Shown piece by piece: positions 44,366-53,932 of a DNA stretch of 57,803 nt. The notes under the pieces were generated by a model. The model made no database searches, was not told the origin of the DNA, and worked only from the letters and a program-made list of their open reading frames with translations. The DNA is taken from contig NZ_CANLRP010000036.1 in the NCBI RefSeq assembly GCF_947493425.1, forward strand, positions 1-57,803, written 5' to 3'. A program made the translations under genes and the position numbers. This DNA is from an uncultured Microscilla sp. (lineage in GTDB: Bacteria; Bacteroidota; Bacteroidia; Cytophagales; Microscillaceae). Position 1 is the first letter of the stretch. The number at the start of each line of letters is the position of its first letter.

Positions 44366-47170
44366 ATGAAAAAGCTATTTTTACTAAATGTGCTATTACT
44401 GATAGCTACACTTTTTTGCGGTCATGCCTGGGCGCAAAAAGGTGCCATAAGCGGTAAAATTACTGATGAAGACAATTTGTCTTTGCCGGGGGCAAGTATT
44501 TATATAGAGTCTTTGATGCTGGGTACAGCCTCTGACAATGCAGGGCACTTTGTATTGCTCAATGTGCCAGCAGGCAACCACACCGTAACAGTGTCTTATA
44601 TAGGTTATGAGTCCGTTACCCAACAAATAAACGTAACTGCCGGACAAACTGCGTCGCTGGGGCGCCTATCAATGAAAGCCAGGGTAAGCGTTGGGCAAGA
44701 GGTGGTGATTATGGGCGACCGCCTCAAGGGGCAAGCCAAAGCCTTGAATCAGCAACGCACCAACTATAACATTACTAATATAGTGGCTGCCGACCAGATT
44801 GGGCGTTTTCCTGATGCCAATATTGGCGATGCTATGAAGCGTATTCCTGGAATAACCATGCAAAACGATCAGGGTGAAGCGCGCGATATCATCATTCGTG
44901 GTTTAGCGCCTCAGCTCAACTCAGTAATGCTCAATGGGGTACGTATTCCTTCGGCAGAGGGCAACAACCGCCGGGTACAAATGGACTTGATTCCGGCAGA
45001 TATGATTCAAACCATTGAGGTAAGCAAAGCCGTAACGCCTGATATGGACGGTGATGCCATTGGGGGAGCCGTAAACCTGGTAACCCGCGCGGCGCCTAAT
45101 GGACTGCGTATTTCGGGTACAGTGGCAAGTGGCTATAATTTTTTGTCTGAAAAACCTATCTGGACAGGTTCTTTGATTGTGGGCAACCGTTTCTTCAACA
45201 ATAAATTAGGGGTGATATTGAGTGCTTCGTACAATAACCACAATTTTGGTTCAGACAATATAGAGGCAGAGTGGGAAAAAACGGACAATGGTGAAGACTA
45301 CCTTGCTGAGTTTCAACAAAGAACTTATGATGTACAACGCATTCGCCGCAGTACTTCGTTGGCGCTGGACTATAAGATTGCCCCTAACCATACCATTTTT
45401 CTTAAAGGAATTTACAACTGGCGCGATGACTGGGAAAACCGCTACCGCGCTGATGTAACCATTGACCCTGAGCTAGACGCTAACGGCAACATGACGGGAA
45501 TGTATACCGCCAGGTTTAGAAAACAAACCAAAGGGGGAATCAACAACGACCGGGTGCAAAACCGTCGTTTGGAAGACCAGCGTCAGGCAAGCCTTATGTT
45601 GTCAGGGCAACACCTATTGGGCAGCAAGGTAAAGCTTACCTGGGATGCCTCTGTATCGAGGGCTTCGGAGCAACGCCCCCACGAACGTTACATTCGCTAT
45701 GAGGTAGAAGACGTAATGGTAAATGTAGATGTGACCAACCCTCGTTTTCCGATTAGCACTCCAATGAATGCGGGCGACTTAACCCCTGGTCGTTATCAGT
45801 TTAACGAAATGCTGGAAGAAAACCAGTTTACTTACCAAAACGATGTAGCAGGTAGAATAGATCTTGAGTTGCCTATATTATCGGGAGCCAACCAAAGCAG
45901 CTTGAAGGTAGGGGCAAGGTTTCGCAACAAAGAAAAAGTAAGGGACAACCGTTTTGATGAGTATGAAGCAAGGGTGGCAGGTTTTGAAACAATGAGCGAC
46001 GCTCATGTGATTGATGTGACCCGTGATTTTTTGGCGGGTGAGCAATACAAGGCGGGCTTGTATACTTCGCCTGAGTATTTGGGGAGCTTAAACCTGTATA
46101 ACACAGCTTTGTTTGATCGTACTGATAAACTGGACGAGTATGTACCAGGCAATTACCGCTCTACCGAAAACATTACGGCGGGTTACTTGATGTATACCCA
46201 AAACATTGGGCGCAAATTTTCTTTCATTGCCGGGTTAAGGGTAGAAAACACGAGCCTTATCAGCAAAGGTTTTGAGATTGATGTAGAAACCGCTTCGTCA
46301 GAGGCAGACATCAGAGAGGTAAACGGTTCGCAAAACTATACCAACTACATGCCTGCATTGCACTTGCGTTATAACTTATCTAAAAACACCATTTTCAGGG
46401 CTGCCTGGACCAATACCATTGCCCGTCCTAACTTCTTTGACCTGGTGCCTTACCGTGAGATTAACTCAGACGACAATGCCTTGACTATTGGCAACCCATT
46501 GCTTAACCCTACTACATCTATGAACTTTGACTTTATGGCAGAGCACTACTTCAAGTCTATTGGTTTGGTATCGGGTGGGGTGTTTTACAAAGACATCAAA
46601 AACTTTATTTATACTCAAGAGCTAAGCAACTACAACGACCCGGTAAGCGGGCAAACATTTGAGGATTTTACCAAGCCATTGAACGGCAACAGTGCTACCT
46701 TGTTGGGCTTTGAGGTAAGTTTTCAGCGTCAGCTTGACTTTTTGCCGGGTGTGCTCAAAGGCTTGGGAGTGTATGTAAACTATACTTATAACCAGTCTAC
46801 TACCGAAGGTTTTGGCGGTGACAACCGCACTGCCGATGTAAGGCTGCCAGGTACCTCACCTCACATGGTAAATGCCTCTCTTTCGTTTGAAACCAAAAGG
46901 TTGGTATTGCGGGCTTCGTTCAACTTTGCCGATTCATATATAGATGAGTTGGGTAAGAGCGCTTATTATGATCGCTACTACGACCGCCAAATGTTTGTAG
47001 ACTTGAATGGTTCCTATGCGTTTACCAAAAAGCTGCGTTTTTTCTTTGAAGTAAACAACCTGACCAACCAACCGTTGCGTTACTTCCAGGGAAGAAGCGA
47101 CCGCACCATGCAAGCCGAGTGGTACAATGTACGCTTCAACGCCGGACTTAAGTTTGATTTGTATAAATAA
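44366..47170 (+). CDS. TonB-dependent outer-membrane receptor
   Basis: A 934-residue receptor. Signal peptide (1-23, HAWAQ), a carboxypeptidase-regulatory-like N-terminal domain (25-105; GAISGKITDEDNLSLPGASI), the plug domain (about 120-235; RFPDANIGDAMKRIPGITMQ, DIIIRGLAPQLNSVMLNG) and a beta-barrel to the C-terminus. TonB-ExbBD energy drives uptake. No SusD-like partner follows; instead a phytase lipoprotein gene lies 80 bases downstream, so the substrate may be a phosphorylated organic compound or a product of phytate hydrolysis. That is inference from context. Confidence 0.93.
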   Translation: MKKLFLLNVLLLIATLFCGHAWAQKGAISGKITDEDNLSLPGASIYIESLMLGTASDNAGHFVLLNVPAGNHTVTVSYIGYESVTQQINVTAGQTASLGRLSMKARVSVGQEVVIMGDRLKGQAKALNQQRTNYNITNIVAADQIGRFPDANIGDAMKRIPGITMQNDQGEARDIIIRGLAPQLNSVMLNGVRIPSAEGNNRRVQMDLIPADMIQTIEVSKAVTPDMDGDAIGGAVNLVTRAAPNGLRISGTVASGYNFLSEKPIWTGSLIVGNRFFNNKLGVILSASYNNHNFGSDNIEAEWEKTDNGEDYLAEFQQRTYDVQRIRRSTSLALDYKIAPNHTIFLKGIYNWRDDWENRYRADVTIDPELDANGNMTGMYTARFRKQTKGGINNDRVQNRRLEDQRQASLMLSGQHLLGSKVKLTWDASVSRASEQRPHERYIRYEVEDVMVNVDVTNPRFPISTPMNAGDLTPGRYQFNEMLEENQFTYQNDVAGRIDLELPILSGANQSSLKVGARFRNKEKVRDNRFDEYEARVAGFETMSDAHVIDVTRDFLAGEQYKAGLYTSPEYLGSLNLYNTALFDRTDKLDEYVPGNYRSTENITAGYLMYTQNIGRKFSFIAGLRVENTSLISKGFEIDVETASSEADIREVNGSQNYTNYMPALHLRYNLSKNTIFRAAWTNTIARPNFFDLVPYREINSDDNALTIGNPLLNPTTSMNFDFMAEHYFKSIGLVSGGVFYKDIKNFIYTQELSNYNDPVSGQTFEDFTKPLNGNSATLLGFEVSFQRQLDFLPGVLKGLGVYVNYTYNQSTTEGFGGDNRTADVRLPGTSPHMVNASLSFETKRLVLRASFNFADSYIDELGKSAYYDRYYDRQMFVDLNGSYAFTKKLRFFFEVNNLTNQPLRYFQGRSDRTMQAEWYNVRFNAGLKFDLYK

Positions 47171-47188
47171 TTTGAAAAGCAACAAGTA

Positions 47189-47230
47189 ATAAGCCACAAG
47201 CGACAAGTAAAGTAAGCGCTTGTGGCTTAT
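47189..47230. promoter_or_regulatory. Strong intercistronic hairpin
   Basis: A perfect 14-bp inverted repeat (ATAAGCCACAAGCG and its complement) with a 14-base loop sits between the receptor and phytase genes. There is no T-run, so it is more likely a partial terminator or mRNA-stability element that sets the ratio of the two products. Confidence 0.6.
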
Positions 47231-47250
47231 ACCTACCTCCTTTTTTAGAT

Positions 47251-48429
47251 ATGAAAGTAACCAAAAACATTTACCTCGCCTGCATTGCCGGGGCTATGCT
47301 CACGCTCAATGCTTGCAACAGTACCACCCAAAACCAGCAACAAGAGGCAAGCAACCCTGATACAGAAAACAATGTACAAAAGGTGCACAATGCGCCAGAA
47401 ACAACAACCAACAACATACCTACAGTGTTGGCAGACCTGGAAACTCAACCCGTGAGTTCGGCAAAAGATGCTGCTGATGATCCTGCTATATGGGTGCACC
47501 CCAACAACAGTGGTGAGAGCACCATTATAGGCACCAACAAAAAAAAGGGTTTGGCGGTGTATGACCTTAGCGGCAAAGAATTATTCTTTTACCCAATGGG
47601 TAAAATCAATAATGTAGATGTACGCTATGGGTTTCCTTTGGCAGGAAAAAAAGTAGACATTGTGGCGGGCAGCAATCGCAGCAAAAACAGTGTAGGAGTT
47701 TGGAAGGTAAACCCTGAAACCAAGGAACTGGAAGAAGTACTGGCACGTGAACTGCCCTCTAAGGTAGAAGAAGTGTATGGCTTTTGTTTGTATAAAAGCG
47801 CCCAAACCCAAAAGTTTTACGCCTTTGTGGTGAGCAAAACCGGACAAGTAGAACAATGGGAGTTGTTTGACAAGGCGGGCAAAATAGACGGTAAAATTGT
47901 CCGCTCTTTTAAGCTGGAAACTCAAGCCGAAGGAATGGTGGCAGATGATGAGTTGGGTTTTTTGTACGTTGCCGAAGAAACCAAGGGTATTTGGAAGTAC
48001 AACGCCGAACCGAGTGCTTCTAAAGGAAAATTGATTGTCGATCTTGCCAACCAATCCCAACTTGCCGAAGACCTCGAAGGGTTGACTATTTATTATGCTG
48101 CTGACAAAAAAGGCTACTTGATTGCTTCAAGCCAGGGCAACAATAGTTATGCGGTGTTTGACCGGGGTGAAGGCAACGCTTACTTGGGCAGCTTTCGCAT
48201 TGGCAACGGCGACAAGATTGATGGTACTTCTGACACTGATGGTATAGACGTAGTGAGCTTTGGTTTGGGTAAGCAGTTTCCCAATGGCTTTTTTATTGCC
48301 CAAGATGGCACCAACGACGAGGTAGACGGCAAAGCCAATCAAAATTTTAAGGTGGTTGCCTGGGACAAGATTGTGCAATCTTCGAAAGGTAAGTTCATGT
48401 TGGACAATAAGCAAAACCCCCGGAAGTAA
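47251..48429 (+). CDS. Beta-propeller phytase (3-phytase-like), lipoprotein
   Basis: A 392-residue protein with a lipoprotein signal (LTLNAC, Cys24) and a Thr/Gln-rich linker. The beta-propeller phytase domain (about 60-390) shows SSAKDAADDPAIWVHPNNS, GTNKKKGLAVYDLSGKEL, NNVDVRYGFPL, YGFCLYKS and GTSDTDGIDVVSFGLG. Acidic clusters match calcium and substrate binding in this family. It would release phosphate from inositol phosphates at the cell surface. It is probably in one operon with the TonB receptor. Confidence 0.92.
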   Translation: MKVTKNIYLACIAGAMLTLNACNSTTQNQQQEASNPDTENNVQKVHNAPETTTNNIPTVLADLETQPVSSAKDAADDPAIWVHPNNSGESTIIGTNKKKGLAVYDLSGKELFFYPMGKINNVDVRYGFPLAGKKVDIVAGSNRSKNSVGVWKVNPETKELEEVLARELPSKVEEVYGFCLYKSAQTQKFYAFVVSKTGQVEQWELFDKAGKIDGKIVRSFKLETQAEGMVADDELGFLYVAEETKGIWKYNAEPSASKGKLIVDLANQSQLAEDLEGLTIYYAADKKGYLIASSQGNNSYAVFDRGEGNAYLGSFRIGNGDKIDGTSDTDGIDVVSFGLGKQFPNGFFIAQDGTNDEVDGKANQNFKVVAWDKIVQSSKGKFMLDNKQNPRK

Positions 48430-48458
48430 GTTATATTTGTTGCTAACTGCTTAACTTG

Positions 48459-48495
48459 AAATGGTCACGTAAGAAATTGCGTGACCATTTTTTTT
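48459..48495 (+). terminator. Rho-independent terminator after phytase gene
   Basis: AAATGGTCACG and CGTGACCATTT pair around a 10-base loop and a long T-run follows. Confidence 0.9.
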
Positions 48496-48738
48496 GGTGT
48501 ACCTGGGTAATGTTTATTGAACCGCATTTATTGAAAAATACTCCGCCTCACCTGCTCCGAGCTTGTCCTCGGAGGGCAATGCCTCCACGCCCGATCGAAA
48601 CCTTGTGCTTTGCAAGCATCAGAGAGGTTTCTCACTTTTTATAAGAAAGCCCTACAGAAGATCTAAAGTAGCGGGATAATATATGAACACTTAAAGGAAC
48701 AAACTCTGTGAAACTGACAAACCAATATTTATAGATAT

Positions 48739-48834
48739 GTACCAAGACAAAATTAAATATACCTAATATGCAAGTATAACTATCATATTATGAGAGAGTT
48801 ATTTTTGCTTGTAGCTGATTGCTTGCTGCTACTT
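48739..48834 (+). repeat. Dispersed ~103-bp hairpin repeat, copy 3
   Basis: Same element as at 34811, with a small deletion in the TAGCTTATAGCTA part. Confidence 0.8.
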
Positions 48835-48926
48835 AGAACAGGCGGTGTAAAGAATGAAAATGCGCCTATTTTGTGTGGTGCAGTCTTTTTTAACAACATA
48901 GTTTAGGCTTTGTATGTTGTCAATAT

Positions 48927-49013
48927 ATGCTTGGTGTTGCTAAAATGGTGGCATTAAAACGGGTGCCAGGTGGAGGAGACCCACACGATGATATGGTGGT
49001 TTTAGATATTTAG
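48927..49013 (+). CDS. Possible 28-residue peptide
   Basis: A short ORF from ATG at 48927 (or 48945) with a basic segment ALKRVP followed by GGGDPHDD. Unrecognised and may be fortuitous. It lies between two copies of the hairpin repeat. Confidence 0.2.
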   Translation: MLGVAKMVALKRVPGGGDPHDDMVVLDI

Positions 49014-49053
49014 CCAGGATAGCCTTTTAATAAGTGTTTATTTTGTATATTAT

Positions 49054-49155
49054 GTACCAAGACAAAATTAAATATACCTAATATGCAAGTGTAACTATCA
49101 TATTATGAAAGAGTTATCTTTACTTGTAGCTTATAGCTAATTACTTGATGCTAAG
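49054..49155 (+). repeat. Dispersed ~103-bp hairpin repeat, copy 4
   Basis: Closest to copy 2: it shares CAAGTGTAACT and the preceding TATGTACC. Confidence 0.8.
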
Positions 49156-49168
49156 TACTTTACCGCTA

Positions 49169-49190
49169 AGAGCTTGTTTAAACAAGCTCT
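49169..49190. repeat. 22-bp perfect palindrome
   Basis: AGAGCTTGTTT followed at once by its reverse complement. It may be a protein-binding site, or two abutting terminal repeats of a lost insertion sequence. Confidence 0.5.
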
Positions 49191-49392
49191 AATTGTAAAG
49201 ATTGAACGACAATTTGTTTCCAGATTTCTACCAGCTTGTAAGGTCGTCAATGAAGACGATGATGGATAAATCCTTTGTGTAAGTATTCTTTGAAAAAATC
49301 TTACCGGTTTACTACTATGTAATGCAGTCAAAATAACTTCCCCATTTTAACTGTATATTTTAGTCGCTAGACAAGGCGAAAAAATATTTACT

Positions 49393-49400
49393 TAAATTTG
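49393..49400 (+). promoter_or_regulatory. -7 promoter element, propeller/SpoIIE gene
   Basis: TAAATTTG fits TAnnTTTG, 26 bases before the ATG at 49426. Confidence 0.45.
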
Positions 49401-49425
49401 CTGACATTATTTCGGCAACATTACT

Positions 49426-52400
49426 ATGATGAAATACTTCTTACTGGCAATCATTTTATTTGTGAGCATTATTGCCCCCCTTTGGGCACAAACCCCTTAT
49501 GTGACCAAACACTTACCCAAACATTATGGAGGAGGAGGTCAAAGCTGGAGAGCAACACAAGATCAGCGAGGGCTGATATACATAGCCGACAATGTAGGTG
49601 TATTACAATATGATGGGGTACAATGGCGTAAGTTCTCGTTAAATATTAATGAGCAGGCTACTGCGGTTAGGTCTCATAATGATACTCTTTTTGTGGGGAC
49701 ACACAACAGTATTGGTTATTTGGGGTATGATTCTACCCGGAAAAACCGTCGGTATGTATCGCTGATGCATTTGATCCCACCCAAACAAAGAAAAAATGGA
49801 AGGGTTGACGATATTTTACCCTTAGACAAAGGAGTCGCTTTTATGAATTCACGTGGGTTTGTTTGGGTTTATCAACAGGGTAAATGCACTTATGTGAACT
49901 ATCGGGACTTGACTATGTATGAGCAAGAACAAGCTACACTGGTTGCCAAAAGCCCTAAGCGCTTGTTATACTTTAACCAACATTTATATGTAGTCGTTGG
50001 GCAGTCCCTGTTTGTGTGGAATGGAGCGAGGTTTACGAAGACCAACGAGTTGCAAGGCTTGAAGCACCTTGCAAACATCGCAATTATAAAAAACTATAGG
50101 AAAGATACCTTATTGGCGTACGATCGTAAAACCAGGCAGATGCGCTGGCTCTATTTGCAAAAAGGGAAGTTTAAGGCAACAAAAGTATTTCAGACTCAAC
50201 TGGACACGATGTTTGCAAAAAAACACCTCAAGGATAGGCATTTTAAGGTGTTAGAAAGTGGAATGATTGCCTTATCAGACTATCATAACCTTCGAGTATT
50301 GGATAAAAATGGTCAAATACAACGTATGATCAAAGCCCGCCAAGACATCCCTACTATTTCTATTTATAGTTTTATGGAAGACAAACAAGGTAACTTATGG
50401 ACTGTGGGTGAGCAGGGAATTGGGCAAGTGCATAACCAGAGCCCATGTACGTTTTGGGACACAAGGCAGGGCGTTTCTTCTGAGACTATCTTTAGTATAA
50501 TGTATGGCCACCAAACTCTTTATGTAGGAACCAGTAAGAAACTTTTACATTTAAACAAACAAGGGCGTTTTGAAAAAATAAAAGAGGTGACTAATAGACA
50601 GGGGTGGGTTTCAAGTTTTTTGAAACATCAGGGGCAATTGTATGCAGTAGGGTTAGAAGATGTTTATGAAGTGCATAACGGACAAGTCAAGCCACTGGTC
50701 AAACAATTTCAAGCCACCACATTGACTGCCTTTAAAAGTGACTCTTCTAAACTATTATTAGGCACCTATCAGCAAGGATTGTTTTTGATGACTCACCAAC
50801 AGGGGCGGTGGACAAAACAAAAGGTGAAAGGCTATAAAATATCGCCAAGAATATACACGATTAAAGAAGGCAAAGATGAAAGCCTTTGGACAGCCGACAC
50901 GCGTTTTGGGGTTTTTAGGGTATGGCTCAATGCTGCCAAAGACAGTGTAGTCAAACAAGAGCATTATACCATCCAGAATGGGTTGCCTTCTAATACGCTC
51001 AATTTTATTTTTCAACTTCGAAATGGTCAGTTACTTTTTGGTACAAGCAATGGCATATACGCCTTTGATCAGGTAAAAGAGTATTTTTACCCTCACCCTG
51101 TATTGAACCCTTATGTAAAAGGCAAACAGGTATATCACCTCTATGAAACCCAACAAGGGCACATTTTTGTACAAATGGGAGACAAAAGTACGATTGAACT
51201 GGTGATGTTAAAAATGACTAAAAAGAAGGAGTATGTATTCGTAAAAAAAACATTTATGGATGTTCAAATCTCCTCTGATAAAGAATATTTAGCCATTATA
51301 GAAAAAGATGGACAGTTTGTCATAAACAAAGGTACAAGTTTGGTAGTATACAATGCCTTGTGGCCTAAGCAACAAGCACCTGCTTACTCTGCCATTATTC
51401 GCAAAGTAATCATTAATAACGATTCTTTGCTGTTCAATGAAAACAATCTGCGGGCGGTTTCGCTTCCTTATGATTTCAACACGCTTCGGTTCGACTATGT
51501 GGCGCTGTTTTATGCGCATAGCCATAAAAATCAATACCAGTTTAGACTCAAAGGCTTTCAGGACAAGTGGTCGTCCTGGAGTAGAGAGCGCCATGCCAAC
51601 TTTACCAATTTGCCCGAAGGCAAATACCTGTTTGAAGTAAGGGGTAAAAACGTGTATGGTGATTTAAGCCAAACCGCCCGCTTTAGTTTTCAGATTGAGC
51701 CACCCTGGTATCGCACCTGGTGGGCGTATGTGTTGTATGTGAGCGGTACTATACTATTCATGTGGGTTGTTTTGCGCCTTAACTCCCGGAGGTTGATCAA
51801 ACAAAAAGAACGATTGGAAGATAAGGTACAAGAACGTACTATAGCGCTCAGGCAGAAGCAAGAAAAAGTGGCCCAACAAAACGAAGAACTTCAACAACAG
51901 CAAGAAGAAATTTCTATGCAAAACAAAGAGCTTCAGCAACAGCAAGAGGAAATTACGGCTCAACGTGATGCCATAGAGCAAAAAAATATCCAAGTAAGAA
52001 AGAGCATTGAAGCCGCCAAACTTATCCAAGACGCCATATTACCCTTTGAAGACAGAATGCAAGAAATATTTCGGCATTACTTTGTCCTTTTCCGCCCTCG
52101 CGACATTGTATCAGGTGACTTTTATTGGGTAGACAAAACCAACGATGGAAGGGATATAAAATTAGTGGCCGCAGTGGATTGTACTGGGCATGGGGTACCA
52201 GGGGCTTTTATGAGCATGATGGGCTACACTTTGCTCAACGAAATTGTGCATCAAAAAAATATTACCCGACCTGCTTCAATATTAGAGTGCCTTCGCACCA
52301 ATTTAAAACACGCCTTGAAAAGAGAAAAAACCGGCAATCAATCAGGAATGGACATGGGGGTGTGCAGCATTCAATACCTGCCCAACGACACTGCCGAGGT

Positions 52401-52758
52401 GGCGTTTGCGGGTGCCAAGCGCCCTATGTATTACTTTAGAAATGCGTCTCAGGAATTGTGTGAGTTAAAAGGTAGCCGAATATCTATTGGGGTACGTCGA
52501 ACAAAGCCACGAAACTTTGAGGAGCACTGCTTGATTTTACAACCCGGTGATTTAATATTTTTAAGTACCGATGGATACTGTGATCAGAACGATGCGGCAA
52601 GAAAGAGGTTGGGTTCACAACGTTTTCAAGAATTATTGGCTTCACAGGCGCACCAGCCACTGCCCCAACAACAACAAGCCCTGGAGTACGCCCTGGAAAC
52701 TCATATAGCAGGTGTAGACCAACGTGATGATATTTTGGTGATTGGGGTGAGACTATAA
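49426..52758 (+). CDS. Two-component-propeller/Y_Y_Y sensor with SpoIIE phosphatase output
   Basis: A 1110-residue sensor. Signal peptide (1-22), a large extracytoplasmic beta-propeller (about 30-640; Reg_prop-like repeats such as DQRGLIYIADNVGVLQYDG and DKQGNLWTVGEQGI), a Y_Y_Y domain (690-755; FRLKGFQDKWSSWS, FTNLPEGKYLFEVRG), one transmembrane helix (766-785), a Gln/Glu-rich coiled coil (790-860) and a SpoIIE/PP2C phosphatase (875-1110). The catalytic motifs VSGDFYWVD, DCTGHGVPGAFMS, STDGYCDQND and DDILVIGVRL are intact. It senses an external signal and dephosphorylates a STAS-type target. ATG at 49429 is an alternative start. Confidence 0.93.
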   Translation: MMKYFLLAIILFVSIIAPLWAQTPYVTKHLPKHYGGGGQSWRATQDQRGLIYIADNVGVLQYDGVQWRKFSLNINEQATAVRSHNDTLFVGTHNSIGYLGYDSTRKNRRYVSLMHLIPPKQRKNGRVDDILPLDKGVAFMNSRGFVWVYQQGKCTYVNYRDLTMYEQEQATLVAKSPKRLLYFNQHLYVVVGQSLFVWNGARFTKTNELQGLKHLANIAIIKNYRKDTLLAYDRKTRQMRWLYLQKGKFKATKVFQTQLDTMFAKKHLKDRHFKVLESGMIALSDYHNLRVLDKNGQIQRMIKARQDIPTISIYSFMEDKQGNLWTVGEQGIGQVHNQSPCTFWDTRQGVSSETIFSIMYGHQTLYVGTSKKLLHLNKQGRFEKIKEVTNRQGWVSSFLKHQGQLYAVGLEDVYEVHNGQVKPLVKQFQATTLTAFKSDSSKLLLGTYQQGLFLMTHQQGRWTKQKVKGYKISPRIYTIKEGKDESLWTADTRFGVFRVWLNAAKDSVVKQEHYTIQNGLPSNTLNFIFQLRNGQLLFGTSNGIYAFDQVKEYFYPHPVLNPYVKGKQVYHLYETQQGHIFVQMGDKSTIELVMLKMTKKKEYVFVKKTFMDVQISSDKEYLAIIEKDGQFVINKGTSLVVYNALWPKQQAPAYSAIIRKVIINNDSLLFNENNLRAVSLPYDFNTLRFDYVALFYAHSHKNQYQFRLKGFQDKWSSWSRERHANFTNLPEGKYLFEVRGKNVYGDLSQTARFSFQIEPPWYRTWWAYVLYVSGTILFMWVVLRLNSRRLIKQKERLEDKVQERTIALRQKQEKVAQQNEELQQQQEEISMQNKELQQQQEEITAQRDAIEQKNIQVRKSIEAAKLIQDAILPFEDRMQEIFRHYFVLFRPRDIVSGDFYWVDKTNDGRDIKLVAAVDCTGHGVPGAFMSMMGYTLLNEIVHQKNITRPASILECLRTNLKHALKREKTGNQSGMDMGVCSIQYLPNDTAEVAFAGAKRPMYYFRNASQELCELKGSRISIGVRRTKPRNFEEHCLILQPGDLIFLSTDGYCDQNDAARKRLGSQRFQELLASQAHQPLPQQQQALEYALETHIAGVDQRDDILVIGVRL

Positions 52759-52759
52759 T

Positions 52760-52834
52760 AGGGTTGTTTTAACGCTACTTGCCTTTCATTATGCCAAGCT
52801 TCTTGACCCAGTAAAGAAGGCAAAACAACCCCCT
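52760..52834. terminator. Bidirectional terminator-like inverted repeat
   Basis: TAGGGTTGTTTT pairs with AAAACAACCCCCTA, and inner TTGCCTT pairs with AAGGCAA. It separates two convergent genes and overlaps the stop of the minus-strand one. Confidence 0.6.
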
Positions 52835-53900
52835 ACTCGCCCAATAAATCCTTCTCCAATCTCTTGCCCAACTTGTATGCTTTTTGTGCCATAAACGAAT
52901 ATATTTTGGGATACCCAAACTTTATTTCTTTGAGGTCTTCGGGCGTTTTTATATGTTTTTTCATTTTGGCGATATACTCAGGGTACTCGCTCAAAATGAG
53001 GTTTTTGTTGGTGTTGTAAGCATACGCCATGAGTTTGACAAGTGATGCTTCTTGATCTAGGTATAACTTTTCTTCCAAAGGGATATGACTCCGTAAGTCT
53101 TCTTGGTATTGAGCTATGCAAAGTGCTATTTCTTCTGAGGTATAATGCATTAAAATCTTAGACGTATCATCATCTGACAGATTACTTACTCCACCTTTTG
53201 CCAATACATTACTAGCCAAGCCCAATATTTTAAGGGCAAAACTACTGGGTTTTTCCACTTCTAAGCTATGTTCATCGAGTATGTCAATGGCTGATTGTTG
53301 TGTTCTTGCATGATTGGTAGCACAGGGGTCTAACTTTTTCAACCAATCATATTTTTCCATGTACTCATCAAGGTACATGCCCAACACTTTTAATACATTG
53401 ATTGCACAGTGAACAGCCTCATACAAGCCCGCTTCGCGTATCGTCTTTACTCCCCATTGTTGCTTTGTATTTTTTGCTGCTGCTTTTAAGTTATTTAAGG
53501 CAGCACTATCTCCAAAAAAATCTGCATATTGTATGAAGGCTTTCCGCTCATCCATAATTATTTGATAGGCAAGACTGATTAAGTGTCCTGCAAAAGCTTT
53601 ATTTTGATAACCACGCGGTGTTTCTGGGAGAGTATTACTCCAATTGATTACAAATATTCTCCTATAAAACTCATGAGTATTTTGTTGGGGTAAATTTGCC
53701 AATTCGTCGTGAAGGTGTTTGTGTGCATACGTTATAATTAAACTGTTTTCTCGAATATCTTTCCAGTCTGCAACAATCACAAAGTCTTTAGTGTGTTTTA
53801 CGTGTTTGAGCAGTTTCTCTGCAAATACCTTGTATTGGTGGGCACCAAAATGCCTGGGGGTATCTTTGTGATGCAAAAAATCTATTTTGTCTAGGCTCAT
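52833..53900 (-). CDS. Unrecognised protein, 355 aa
   Basis: A 355-residue soluble, helical protein without signal peptide, starting at ATG 53900. It begins MSLDKIDFLHHKDTP and has many Lys/Glu/His residues and a C-terminus rich in basic residues. No domain recognised. It lies 32 bases downstream of the 489-residue gene in a five-gene minus-strand run of AT-rich unknowns that resembles accessory (immunity-type) clusters. That suggestion rests only on context. Confidence 0.6.
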   Translation of the reverse strand: MSLDKIDFLHHKDTPRHFGAHQYKVFAEKLLKHVKHTKDFVIVADWKDIRENSLIITYAHKHLHDELANLPQQNTHEFYRRIFVINWSNTLPETPRGYQNKAFAGHLISLAYQIIMDERKAFIQYADFFGDSAALNNLKAAAKNTKQQWGVKTIREAGLYEAVHCAINVLKVLGMYLDEYMEKYDWLKKLDPCATNHARTQQSAIDILDEHSLEVEKPSSFALKILGLASNVLAKGGVSNLSDDDTSKILMHYTSEEIALCIAQYQEDLRSHIPLEEKLYLDQEASLVKLMAYAYNTNKNLILSEYPEYIAKMKKHIKTPEDLKEIKFGYPKIYSFMAQKAYKLGKRLEKDLLGE

Positions 53901-53932
53901 TTTGGTTTGTGATTAGCTGCTTGTAAAGATAC

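Larger units (their letters stand above)
48430..49425. other. 1-kb intergenic region with terminator, two repeat copies and a palindrome
   Basis: Contains the phytase terminator, a CTCCGAG/CTCGGAG hairpin near 48560, repeat copies at 48739 and 49054, a short ORF (48927-49013) and a 22-bp palindrome (49169-49190). No recognised gene. Confidence 0.5.

Noticed and set aside
49137..49331. IS5-like insertion-sequence remnant at the 22-bp palindrome
   Set aside because: The palindrome resembles a terminal repeat, but no transposase pattern or target duplication could be seen.
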